Source: Clostridiales bacterium (GTDB lineage: Bacteria; Bacillota; Clostridia; Lachnospirales; Lachnospiraceae). From it: 49,771 nucleotides of DNA. This document shows positions 16,988 to 24,777 of this stretch, piece after piece. A program made the position numbers and the translations under genes. Numbering within the stretch: position 1 is the first letter of the stretch; every line of letters starts with the position of its first letter. The notes beneath the pieces are model-generated. The model was not told the origin of the DNA. It did no database searches and was given only the letters and a program-made list of their open reading frames with translations. Location: positions 1 through 49,771 of the forward strand of contig JAQXIM010000001.1 in NCBI GenBank assembly GCA_029007785.1, given 5' to 3'.

Positions 16988-17015
16988 TTAATACAGAATT
17001 CTTTGGTTTTGTCAA
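16988..17015 (-). promoter_or_regulatory. Putative promoter of the Big_2 surface protein gene
   Basis: On the minus strand TTGACA (plus 17010-17015), 16 bp, TATTAA (16988-16993), about 150 bp before the start codon. Confidence 0.5.
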
Positions 17016-17196
17016 TTATATTTTACTGCTTCCCAAGGAACAGTTTTTCCCACCATTGGGGTGATTTTCTTTTTCACGCTGTGTCCGATGATTTATGCCC
17101 AGTCAAAATTGTCTGTTCCGGCGCCAACTTCAAAATGATATTTTATGATACCATGGTCAACCTTTGTATAAAACCCAATTCCGGCCTTGGCAATTA

Positions 17197-17345
17197 CTTT
17201 TCTTCCTCTTAGTAAAAGGGAGAATTTCTGCTGATTCATAGCGGTAGGTGGAACAAAGAGTTCCGCTTGGGGAAATCTCGCGCTGCCGCGCGGCTGCTCC
17301 TGCAGCCAAACTTCCATTGGAGCGACATGCGCATCCTCCCGGAGG
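17197..17345. other. GC-rich structured-looking intergenic block
   Basis: Within an otherwise AT-rich gap (16842-17522), this stretch is GC-rich with short self-complementary segments, for example GGCTGCTCCTGCAGCC and GCGCTGCCGCGC. A 100-codon frame crosses it on the minus strand (17093-17395) but lacks a convincing RBS. It is more likely a recurrent intergenic element or structured RNA than a gene. Confidence 0.35.
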
Positions 17346-17346
17346 G

Positions 17347-17383
17347 TTTTATGCAATAGGAACGGATTTCCTATTGCATAAAA
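17347..17383. terminator. Bidirectional hairpin with 16-bp stem
   Basis: TTTTATGCAATAGGAA (17347-17362) and its exact complement (17368-17383) flank a 5-nt loop. T-runs occur on both strands. It borders the GC-rich block on its right side and may be that block's terminator. Confidence 0.7.
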
Positions 17384-17463
17384 AAGTTGTATCACTCATC
17401 AGCAGCGACACCAGCCACGCGTGATGCTCCCGCCGATTTACTCTATGACATTATAAATGGAAT

Positions 17464-17489
17464 AGAGGCATGACCGAAATCATGCCTCT
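17464..17489. terminator. Terminator of the ABC-2 operon
   Basis: AGAGGCATGA (17464-17473) and TCATGCCTCT (17480-17489) with a 6-nt loop. It lies about 35 bp after the stop of the last minus-strand operon gene. Confidence 0.7.
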
Positions 17490-17522
17490 TCCCGAAAACA
17501 ACTTATACTCTTTTTCACTCAC

Positions 17523-18326
17523 TTACAAATAATCTCTGTGACGACAGATTCGGATACCGGCAGTGCAGCATAGAAATCCCAGGGCTCCCAGATACAGGAA
17601 GGATGTCCACAAATGCATCTCCTCCGGTATCACTGCAGGTACATACAGAGGCATGACAGATATGGCTTCCTGATGCATGCCGAAGAGGGAGTGAAGCACC
17701 GGATTTAACAGATAAAGAATCTTATGAATTCCTTCAATCGATGTACATTCTTCTCCCCATAGCAGGATCTGTCCGATAAAGAATATCTGACCTCCGTATA
17801 CACTCAGAAGTCCGATACCGCTTCCCCACAAAATTGAAAACAGATTCACCAACAAAGTACACAGCCAAAGAAAGACACTGTTAAGCTGCCAGACACAGAT
17901 CCATGCCCACCACAGCTGCATCTGTCCTGCGATTCGATTCTGTGACTTCAGTACCGTTACATAAACGATTATGTAAACCAGCATATACAATTCCGACCAG
18001 ATAAGAACTTCCATATACCGGGCTGTCAGCCAGCTTCCCTGACTCCGGGTTCTTGTAAAATAGTAGGCAGCTGCCACTTGAAATCTTTTATATATATAGT
18101 TTCCCATGACAACCACAAACACAATACACGGAATATACTGAATGTAGTACTGCATGATAAACTGTGCTGTGTAACTCAACCCATAGCAGCTAAAGCCCAG
18201 TAAAGCCAGCAATCCGTTTTCTTCAATAGGCGGACGAGACGCATCCAAATCCGGCAGTACAAGAAAAAGGCTCCAGGCGCAGGCTATCATCACGAGAATT
18301 AATGTAATTCTTATTTTTTCTTTCAC
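17523..18326 (-). CDS. ABC-2 type membrane protein, second permease
   Basis: 267 aa with about six TM segments (for example IPCIVFVVVMGNYIYKRF and LYMLVYIIVYVTVL). There is no ATPase or signal peptide. The final RHRDYL tail is cytoplasmic. It lies 2 bp after the preceding permease and is the last gene of the operon ATPase - exported protein - permease - permease. No named family is recognised; topology and context indicate an ABC-2-like membrane subunit, possibly of an exporter giving self-protection to a peptide. Confidence 0.7.
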   Translation of the reverse strand: MKEKIRITLILVMIACAWSLFLVLPDLDASRPPIEENGLLALLGFSCYGLSYTAQFIMQYYIQYIPCIVFVVVMGNYIYKRFQVAAAYYFTRTRSQGSWLTARYMEVLIWSELYMLVYIIVYVTVLKSQNRIAGQMQLWWAWICVWQLNSVFLWLCTLLVNLFSILWGSGIGLLSVYGGQIFFIGQILLWGEECTSIEGIHKILYLLNPVLHSLFGMHQEAISVMPLYVPAVIPEEMHLWTSFLYLGALGFLCCTAGIRICRHRDYL

Positions 18327-18328
18327 GA

Positions 18329-19165
18329 TTATCGTATCCCCACATTATTGTAATCCTTGTGAATATGAACCAGCATAGCCGCCATACTTATGATCCACAT
18401 ACCGACAAAAAATCCAATGATAAATCGGATATCTTTTGCTTCACTGATTTCCAGATAGAAATAATCCATCACATCCGTAGTGATCTCCGGACACCATATT
18501 CTCCCTGCTTCCCTCAGCAGGAATACCAGCAGATAAAAGGGGAGCACCAGGAGAATTGCATAATGTCGGATAAAGGACGAGATTGCCATGGTGAAGACTC
18601 CCGCCATTCCGGCAAAGCCAGACAAAATCATGATATGAAGAACCGCACAGATTCCCCGGTGATTATAATACAGCCATGAAAATAAATATCTATGCCAAAC
18701 GGCATCCAGATCCCTGCTGTATGGCGCAATATTGCTGGGATTTGCTGCTGTCCCCCAACCGAAAGACAAATAATTGATTCCCAATTGAATCAATAAGGGA
18801 AGTGCAAAAACCAGAACCGTCACCAGGAAGCCAGCAATATATTTCCCCCAATAATACTTTTTTCTACCGATTCGAATACCATAAACAGGATATGTCTTCT
18901 CATCCTGATCAGCACAGAGGCTGAATCCCACCGGAAGAACGGCGAGAAAAGGAAACAGGAGACTGAACAGCCAATAAGACTCCGTATAGTAACCAAGTAC
19001 AGACAAAGAGGCCGGATGATACAAATTGGATGTAAAACTCCCCCAACTGCCAGTAATATAGAATACACTGACTCCCAGAGAAAAAAACATAAGAATAGAA
19101 AAGGTGACCCGAACAGTTCTTTGATACAGAAAAAGTTCAAAATTTGTTTTTATACTATTAATCAC
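18329..19165 (-). CDS. ABC-2 type membrane protein, first permease
   Basis: 278 aa with six or more TM segments. The N-terminal NSIKTNFELFLYQRTVRVTFSI and the later DEKTYPVYGIRIGRKKYYWGKYIAGFL are typical of ABC-2 permeases, where a cytoplasmic helix precedes TM2. The gene follows the small exported protein by 18 bp and precedes the second permease by 2 bp. The pair probably forms the membrane pore powered by the ATPase at 19858-20532. Confidence 0.75.
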   Translation of the reverse strand: MINSIKTNFELFLYQRTVRVTFSILMFFSLGVSVFYITGSWGSFTSNLYHPASLSVLGYYTESYWLFSLLFPFLAVLPVGFSLCADQDEKTYPVYGIRIGRKKYYWGKYIAGFLVTVLVFALPLLIQLGINYLSFGWGTAANPSNIAPYSRDLDAVWHRYLFSWLYYNHRGICAVLHIMILSGFAGMAGVFTMAISSFIRHYAILLVLPFYLLVFLLREAGRIWCPEITTDVMDYFYLEISEAKDIRFIIGFFVGMWIISMAAMLVHIHKDYNNVGIR

Positions 19166-19183
19166 AGCAACACACTCCCTCCG

Positions 19184-19861
19184 TTAATACAGATCCTGAA
19201 CCTTCGGCCACCATTCGGTTCCCGTCAGATACTTTTCCAATATTTGACTCCGATACTCCCTGATTATTGTCATACCTTCTTTATCCTTAACAAAACCGTC
19301 CATATCCATCACATCACTATATGCTACAAAATCCGGATTTGGCGGAATTTCCACATTAAAAAATTCCAGGGGAAGCCAACTGATATTATTATCATTAGGA
19401 GAACGATAACTGTCTTTCAGACATCCATCTCCAATCTGTTCCATGCATACCAGATAGTACTCGCCTTCCCGCATCAGATTCACATAGGTTCCATAAAATA
19501 ATTCATGCCTGCCGCTGACTTTGCTGCCAACTGTCAGATAATCTACACTCCTTCCTTCAATAGAAGAATCTCCTTGAAACACTTGAAGAATCTCAACCTT
19601 ATGTTTAATTGCAGAAAATGTATTCTCCGGAGAACCGACACATTTTACTACTGCAACATATTCTGCATTTTCAAAACTGTTCCTTTTCTGACTCATATAT
19701 ACCTCATCGGTGCGTTTCTCCATACAGAAAGTAACCTCGTAATCTGCGAATTGTCTTCGATCACTCAAGTCGCAATCCGATACATGAGACACCCTTCCGC
19801 AAAGCCCGAAAACTCCTACAGCAGCTACCGGTATGATCCAGAATCCCCACCATTTTTTCAA
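19184..19861 (-). CDS. Exported protein of unknown function in the ABC-2 operon
   Basis: 225 aa. It has an N-terminal hydrophobic signal/anchor (WWGFWIIPVAAVGVFGLCG). The rest is soluble, rich in Asp, Glu and Tyr, with a beta-rich middle (AEYVAVVKCVGSPENTF, YVNLMREGEYYLVCM). The start overlaps the ATPase stop by 4 bp (ATGA), so translation is coupled. I do not recognise a family; strands like YVAVVKC and GEYYLV recall secreted beta-domain proteins seen beside ABC-2 operons. Possible substrate-capture or regulatory subunit. Confidence 0.7.
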   Translation of the reverse strand: MKKWWGFWIIPVAAVGVFGLCGRVSHVSDCDLSDRRQFADYEVTFCMEKRTDEVYMSQKRNSFENAEYVAVVKCVGSPENTFSAIKHKVEILQVFQGDSSIEGRSVDYLTVGSKVSGRHELFYGTYVNLMREGEYYLVCMEQIGDGCLKDSYRSPNDNNISWLPLEFFNVEIPPNPDFVAYSDVMDMDGFVKDKEGMTIIREYRSQILEKYLTGTEWWPKVQDLY

Positions 19862-20532
19862 TCCAACTCCCCCTCTTCCTCTTTCGGAGAACCAGATTTT
19901 CGTTCCGTAATCTGTCCCCCTTTCATATAGATAATCTCATCACACAGAATCTGAATATCTTCCTTGCTGTGACTGGCCAATATGATGATGGCACCTCTCT
20001 CTTTTGCCTGTCGGATCTGCTGATAAAACAGTTCAATTCCGCTGTCATCAAGACCATTGGTCGGTTCATCCAGAAGAAGAGTATCCGGCTTTTCCATAAA
20101 GGCCTGGGCCAGAAGAATACGCTGCTTCATACCCAACGACATTTTTCGGTAGCTTCGGCGATCCTTGGGATCCATTCCCATATCAGATATCGCCTGTGCA
20201 ATTTCTTCATCACCGATCTTCTTTCGCAGTCCTGCCAGCAGACGCAGATTTTCCATACTCGTCAGCTCCGGATACAATCCTACGTTCTCCAGCAGGATAC
20301 CGGTGTCCGGCAAAATATCCATATCTTTGTGTAGTTCTTTCTCATCCAGAGAAATACTCCCTTCGTTAATCTGAATCAGACCGGCTATGGCACGAAGAAG
20401 CATGGTTTTTCCTGCTCCGTTTTTTCCTACCAGACCATATACTTTGCCCCCTTGAAACTGACAGCTTATGTCATCCAGTATCCTGGCACCTCTGATCTGT
20501 TTGCTTACCTTATTGACTTGAATCACTGACAT
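19858..20532 (-). CDS. ABC transporter ATP-binding protein
   Basis: 224 aa from ATG 20532, behind AAGGAG; an upstream start has no RBS. Walker A GKNGAGKT is at 36-43. The signature region reads MSLGMKQRILLAQA, Walker B LLLDEP is followed by the D-loop TNGLDDS, and the H-loop is ASHS. This is the small ABC-2 (DRA/drug or peptide) type. It heads a four-gene minus-strand operon with an exported protein and two permeases. Confidence 0.92.
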   Translation of the reverse strand: MSVIQVNKVSKQIRGARILDDISCQFQGGKVYGLVGKNGAGKTMLLRAIAGLIQINEGSISLDEKELHKDMDILPDTGILLENVGLYPELTSMENLRLLAGLRKKIGDEEIAQAISDMGMDPKDRRSYRKMSLGMKQRILLAQAFMEKPDTLLLDEPTNGLDDSGIELFYQQIRQAKERGAIIILASHSKEDIQILCDEIIYMKGGQITERKSGSPKEEEGELD

Positions 20533-20822
20533 ATACTTCTCCTTTTCAAATAACAACAACGAATGGACTCCATCCCTTTTGCTTCCAATATGTTTATTCA
20601 TATAACTAAACGAAAGAAACCATCCATTCATTACAGAATATCTCAAAAAAACGACGACTTTTCTGTAAAAAGAAAAAAACTACGCCTCAACCTGCCTTTT
20701 CAGCAGTTCTCGGCGCAGTTTTTCTTCTGCAAATCCACTTTCATGCTACGTATGCGTTTTTACGATCGCACTCTCGAAAAAACATTCTCAGCGAAACAGT
20801 GCGGTAATTAATGTGGTTTATA

Positions 20823-20933
20823 CTAGTATTACGTCTTGCAATTAACTACACCTTTCTGAAAAGCAGATATCCTGATATTTTCTATATTTTTCAGTGGATA
20901 TATGGTGTAGCTAATTAAAAAATGTTGTACTAG
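20823..20933. mobile_element. MITE-like element with 30-bp imperfect terminal inverted repeats
   Basis: The 30-bp ends (20823-20852 and 20904-20933) match at 23 of 30 positions as an inverted repeat. Each begins CTAGTA and ends in AATTA-CTACACC-like sequence. The centre is 51 bp and AT-rich, with no gene. The right end overlaps the 3' end of the 4Fe-4S membrane protein and supplies its TAG stop. No target-site duplication is evident. It could instead be a terminator-like hairpin. Confidence 0.5.
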
Positions 20934-21517
20934 AATGTTTCCTTCCCATGAGCTTTGATTTTGCAGATGGTCTGTGTCATGGTTCCCATGGGACAGAATG
21001 TGCACCAGGTTCTTGGCTTATAAAGAACCATTACAATGATACCAATTATAGTAGATGTCAGCATCAAACTATAGAACCCAAATGCAAACTGGGCTGCCCA
21101 ATCGGAAACCATTCCGGCCTGATAAGTCCAGCCCCAGGGCACCCGAATACACCAGAAAAGTTTAATCGCTTCCTTCAGAGAATGGGAACCGGCAGCCACA
21201 AGATACGTTTGAAAAACAATATTGCCAAACATACATAGGAAAAAAACCAGAAAACCATTTCGAAACCATTTGGAGGAAAGCCATTTCGGTGCCTGTTTTT
21301 TTCGGCTGCATTTGCAGTCACTGCCAAGTTTGGCAAACAGCTGTCCTCTGCCGCAAAAATTATTACAAAAGGCCTTATTTCCACCTGCTGCAGCAATAAT
21401 TATAGGAACCAGAAAATCAATCATCCCCAGCCAGGCAAACAGAATATTGAAAAAACCCAGTGCAAAATAGATAATGGACCAGATCCATAAATAGTCATAC
21501 CAATGTGCTTTTTTCAC
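20930..21517 (-). CDS. 4Fe-4S-binding membrane protein (NapH/YccM-like)
   Basis: 195 aa with about four TM segments. Two cysteine clusters are seen: FCNNFCGRGQLF (about 51-62) and TWCTFCPMGTMTQ (about 172-184), each CX3C or CX2CP, as in polyferredoxin-like membrane proteins that pass electrons to or from a quinone or partner ferredoxin. A further CKC pair follows the first cluster. The start overlaps the ferredoxin stop by 4 bp (ATGA). The last residues and stop codon lie inside the MITE-like element, so the C-terminus may be altered. Confidence 0.8.
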   Translation of the reverse strand: MKKAHWYDYLWIWSIIYFALGFFNILFAWLGMIDFLVPIIIAAAGGNKAFCNNFCGRGQLFAKLGSDCKCSRKKQAPKWLSSKWFRNGFLVFFLCMFGNIVFQTYLVAAGSHSLKEAIKLFWCIRVPWGWTYQAGMVSDWAAQFAFGFYSLMLTSTIIGIIVMVLYKPRTWCTFCPMGTMTQTICKIKAHGKETF

Positions 21518-21717
21518 GAATGTATCCTCTCTTTCAAATCAATACAGCCCGCCGGACAAGTCTTGCTGCATAAACCGCAGCCGACACAAGCATTCTCATC
21601 AACAGCAGCATAACATCCTCTCCATACAGATACTGCCGATTTCGGACAAACCTTTCTGCAGGCGCCGCAGGCAACGCAACGAGTTCTGTCGACCTGTGCA
21701 TAATTCTTACTTGCCAT
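21514..21717 (-). CDS. 2[4Fe-4S] ferredoxin
   Basis: 67 aa. Two complete clusters: CVACGACRKVCPKS and CVGCGLCSKTCP, each CX2CX2CX3CP. It is the first gene of a two-gene unit with the membrane 4Fe-4S protein and so is likely its soluble electron partner. RBS GAGGAG upstream. Confidence 0.93.
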   Translation of the reverse strand: MASKNYAQVDRTRCVACGACRKVCPKSAVSVWRGCYAAVDENACVGCGLCSKTCPAGCIDLKERIHS

Positions 21718-21765
21718 CCATATCTCCTCTCTTCCTGATTACACGCACACTATATTGGTGTAATG

Positions 21766-21813
21766 CAAAGCCGCTTGTATACTGGTTAAACATACCAGAA
21801 TACAGCGGCTTTG
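21766..21813 (-). terminator. Hairpin terminator between the NifX-FKBP and ferredoxin genes
   Basis: CAAAGCCGCT (21766-21775) pairs with AGCGGCTTTG (21804-21813), with a second inner stem (GTAT.CTGGT / ACCAG..TAC). It lies about 30 bp after the stop of the NifX-FKBP gene. Confidence 0.7.
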
Positions 21814-21841
21814 TATGTAACTAAGTCACAGATTAATCGTT

Positions 21842-22690
21842 TTATTTTACTTCCACCAATTCGATACGGAAGTTCAGTTCTTTTCCTGCCATTTCATGGT
21901 TTGCATCAAAGGTAATATTTTTCTCATCTTTTTCCGTTACTTTTACAGGGAAAGGCTGACCAAACTGATTGGTAAGATACACCTGCTGACCAACCTCCAG
22001 TTCTTCGGAACCGGGAAGCTGGGCAATTTCAACAGTAAAGACCGCATTGGGATCCGGCATACCATATGCTTCTTCCGGCATCAGATGAACGTCGACAATC
22101 TGACCCACTTCCATACCTGCAACAGCGGCATCAAAACCCTGAATCATCTGGCCTGCACCGCAGACGAATTCCAGGGGTTCTCCGCGATCATAGGAAGAAT
22201 CAAAAACCGTACCGTCATTGAAGGTCCCTCTGTAATGAGTACGGCAGGTTTTACCCACATTTGGGCCGGTAAATGCAGGTCCGGATCCACAACCGCCGCC
22301 GCAGTTTCCTCCGCAGGAATGGCCTTCACCGTGATCGCCGCAGCTATGGCCTTCCTCGTGGTGATGGTCACAGTTTGCACCGGTGGATTCCAGTTCTCCT
22401 TTCAGATAAGCCTCCACAACTTCATCCGTGTTTCCCTTGGCGCCTGCACATAATTCCACACCGGCTTCTGCCAGAGCTGCCTGAGCTCCGCCGCCAATGC
22501 CGCCACAAATCAGGACATCCACATTCTGGCCTGCCAGAAGTCCGGCCAGAGCACCGTGTCCCGTACCATTGGAGCTGATCACTTCACTGGAAACCACCTG
22601 ATTATTCTCCACTTCATATACTTTGAAAAACTCTGTTCTTCCGAAATGCTGAAATACATTTCCCTCTTCATAAGTTACTGCAATTCTCAT
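21842..22690 (-). CDS. NifX/NifB-type domain fused to FKBP/SlyD peptidyl-prolyl isomerase
   Basis: 282 aa from ATG 22690, with an AAAGGAG RBS; the upstream ATG at 22708 lies before that RBS. Residues 1-105 are a dinitrogenase iron-molybdenum cofactor-type domain (MRIAVTYEEGNVFQHFGRTE, CGGIGGGAQAALAEAGVEL). Residues 107-135 form a linker rich in His, Cys and Gly (C107, H109-H111, H115, C117, H120, H124, C126, C130, C134). From about 140 on is an FKBP domain (VFDSSYDRGEPLEF, QMIQGFDAAVAGM) and an SlyD-like insert-in-flap region. SlyD proteins bind Ni or Zn through such tails and act in [NiFe]-hydrogenase maturation. The role here is inferred as a metallochaperone. Confidence 0.85.
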   Translation of the reverse strand: MRIAVTYEEGNVFQHFGRTEFFKVYEVENNQVVSSEVISSNGTGHGALAGLLAGQNVDVLICGGIGGGAQAALAEAGVELCAGAKGNTDEVVEAYLKGELESTGANCDHHHEEGHSCGDHGEGHSCGGNCGGGCGSGPAFTGPNVGKTCRTHYRGTFNDGTVFDSSYDRGEPLEFVCGAGQMIQGFDAAVAGMEVGQIVDVHLMPEEAYGMPDPNAVFTVEIAQLPGSEELEVGQQVYLTNQFGQPFPVKVTEKDEKNITFDANHEMAGKELNFRIELVEVK

Positions 22691-22770
22691 TTTAATCTCC
22701 TTTTTCATACATCCTGTTATGCATGACTGATTATATTTGTATTTATCTTTTTATGATCTGCCCCCAACAT

Positions 22771-22919
22771 ACAAACGGAGTGGTAATACAGGATTTCCAT
22801 AAGCGACCCTATATACACGTCGGCACTTAGGCACCGTATTTTGGTGCCTTATGTGCCGCTACGTGTATATCGGAGCGAGAGCGTGTCGCTTTGGGAACCT
22901 GTATTACCGGGACGTTTGT
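22771..22919. ncRNA. Long hairpin element (149 bp), possible structured RNA or MITE
   Basis: Nested inverted arms run through most of the element. Outer ACAAACG/CGTTTGT, then GGTAATACAGG/CCTGTATTACC, AGCGAC/GTCGCT, ATATACACGT/ACGTGTATAT, CGGCAC/GTGCCG and an apical GGCACC...GGTGCC stem of at least 6 bp. Such layered pairing with small unpaired bulges is typical of structured RNA or a palindromic transposon remnant. It lies between the divergent-free minus-strand genes ABC-F and NifX-FKBP; it could also terminate the ABC-F transcript. Confidence 0.55.
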
Positions 22920-22921
22920 TA

Positions 22922-22979
22922 GACTTGCTGCAGAGATACTGCAGGCTCAGTGCAGACTTGCTGCGGACTCGGTGCAGAC
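22922..22979. repeat. 11-bp degenerate tandem array, five units
   Basis: On the minus strand the five units are GTCTGCACCGA, GTCCGCAGCAA, GTCTGCACTGA, GCCTGCAGTAT and CTCTGCAGCAA, plus a partial GTC. The 11-bp period is close to one DNA helical turn. It directly abuts the long hairpin element. Confidence 0.75.
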
Positions 22980-23005
22980 TCACTTTTTTCTGATGATGCA
23001 TCGGT

Positions 23006-24556
23006 TTAGATTTTCGTGGACCATTCCTGACAGTTCCACACCTTTGTCACCACATCCTGATAAAACTCGGGCTCATGGCATATCAAAAGAATACTGCCTC
23101 GATATGCCTGCAAAGCTCGTTTCAGTTCTGCCTTGGCATCCACATCCAGATGGTTGGTAGGCTCATCCAACAGCAAAATATTCGTCTCTGTATTCAAAAT
23201 CTTACAAAGGCGAACCTTGGCCTGCTCACCGCCGCTGAGAACTCTCACCTGGCTTTCAATATGCTTCGTTGTCAAACCGCATTTGGCCAGAGCCGACCGT
23301 ACCTCATACTGAGTCCAGGCCGGAAAATATTTCCAGATTTCCTCAATACAGGTAGAGGTATTATTCTGATCCGTCTCCTGCTCAAAATATCCGATTTCCT
23401 GGTAGTCCCCTCTCCGGACATTTCCGCGGTAAGGCTTGGTTAATCCCAGAATACTCTTCAGAAGGGTCGTTTTTCCGATACCGTTGGCTCCCACCAAGGC
23501 AATCTTCTCCCCACGCTCCATGGAAATATTCAGCGGTACAGACAAAGGCTCATCATAACCAATGACAAGATTTTCTGTTTCAAAAATCATTTTTCCTGAA
23601 GTGCGTCCCGTTTTAAAATGGAATTCCGGCTTGGGTTTTTCCTTGGCCAGTTCAATCACTTCCATCTTATCCAGTTTCTTCTTTCGCGCCATTGCCATAT
23701 TTCTGGTGGCTACCCGAGCTTTATTTCTGGCAATAAAATCTTCCAGCTCGCTGATTTCCTGCTGCTGCTTGTTATAGGCCGCTTCCAGCTGAGCCTTCTT
23801 CATGGCATATACTTCCTGAAAATGATCGTAATCCCCGGGATAACGATTCAGTTCCTGATTCTCCATATGATAAATCAGATTAATAACACTGTTCAGGAAA
23901 GGAATATCGTGGGAAATCAGAATAAAGGCATTCTCGTAATCGATCAGATAACGCTTCAGCCACTCAATATGATTTTCATCCAGATAGTTGGTAGGCTCGT
24001 CCAACAGAAGGATATCCGGTTTCTCCAGAAGGAGCTTGGCCAGAAGTACCTTTGTTCTTTGTCCTCCTGACAGCTCTGTAACGTCCCGATCCATTCCAAT
24101 GTCTTCCAGACCCAAAGCGCGTCCGACTTCACTGACTTTTGCGTCGATCATATAAAAATCATGCTGTTCCAGCAGCTCCTGGAGAACACTTGTCTCTTCC
24201 AGCAGCTTCTCCATTTCTTCCGGATCGGCTTCTCCCATCCGATCATACATCTGATTCATGGATGCTTCCATATCAAACAGAAACGAAAAGGCAGACCGCA
24301 GAACATCGCCGATCGTCATTCCCTTTTCCAGGACAGAATGCTGATCCAGGTAACCGACACGGACATTCTTTGCCCATTCTACGGTTCCTTCATCCGGCAT
24401 CAGCTTTCCGGTAATAATATTCATAAAGGTGGATTTTCCTTCTCCGTTTGCTCCGATCAGGCCAATGTGTTCGCCTTTGAGCAGTCGGAAAGAAACATTT
24501 GCAAAGATAGCTCTGTCGCCAAAGCCGTGGCTTAAATTTTTTACATTCAGTATCAT
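23006..24556 (-). CDS. ABC-F family ATPase (Uup/YkpA-like)
   Basis: 516 aa from ATG 24556 behind AGGAGAG. Two ABC domains in tandem: Walker A GANGEGKS and later GANGIGKT, signatures ELSGGQRTKVLLA and VLSGGEQAKVRLC, Walker B LLLDEPTN twice. The linker is charged and helical (KKLDKMEVIELAKEKPKPEF). There are no TM segments. ABC-F proteins act on the ribosome, clearing stalled translation or drugs. This one is nearest to the YbiT/YkpA group by pattern. No antibiotic-specific extension is seen. Confidence 0.9.
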   Translation of the reverse strand: MILNVKNLSHGFGDRAIFANVSFRLLKGEHIGLIGANGEGKSTFMNIITGKLMPDEGTVEWAKNVRVGYLDQHSVLEKGMTIGDVLRSAFSFLFDMEASMNQMYDRMGEADPEEMEKLLEETSVLQELLEQHDFYMIDAKVSEVGRALGLEDIGMDRDVTELSGGQRTKVLLAKLLLEKPDILLLDEPTNYLDENHIEWLKRYLIDYENAFILISHDIPFLNSVINLIYHMENQELNRYPGDYDHFQEVYAMKKAQLEAAYNKQQQEISELEDFIARNKARVATRNMAMARKKKLDKMEVIELAKEKPKPEFHFKTGRTSGKMIFETENLVIGYDEPLSVPLNISMERGEKIALVGANGIGKTTLLKSILGLTKPYRGNVRRGDYQEIGYFEQETDQNNTSTCIEEIWKYFPAWTQYEVRSALAKCGLTTKHIESQVRVLSGGEQAKVRLCKILNTETNILLLDEPTNHLDVDAKAELKRALQAYRGSILLICHEPEFYQDVVTKVWNCQEWSTKI

Positions 24557-24710
24557 GGCTCTCTCCTGTTCTCTTTTCAAATAACCAGAACATATTCTAT
24601 CATATACCCATGACAAATACCAGCAATAAAAGTCCCGATCTGCCGGGAATCTTTCCTTTCTTAATCTCGAAATAACGATATCCTTCGGTTCACGGCCCGG
24701 ATCTTTCCTG

Positions 24711-24754
24711 TCTACGCAGCGTAGATTGTATTATTCCCCCCATTCCCTTACAAT
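24711..24754 (+). promoter_or_regulatory. Operator and promoter of the XRE-desulfoferrodoxin gene
   Basis: The palindrome TCTACGCAGCGTAGA (24711-24725, 7-1-7) directly abuts TTGTAT (24726-24731); after 17 bp comes TACAAT (24749-24754). It lies 24 bp ahead of the ATG. This suggests autoregulation by the XRE protein. Confidence 0.55.
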
Positions 24755-24777
24755 GGGATCATCAGGAGGTAAGAATT

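Noticed and set aside
17093-17395. 100-codon minus-strand ORF
   Set aside because: Odd composition that follows the GC-rich block and no RBS; treated as non-coding.
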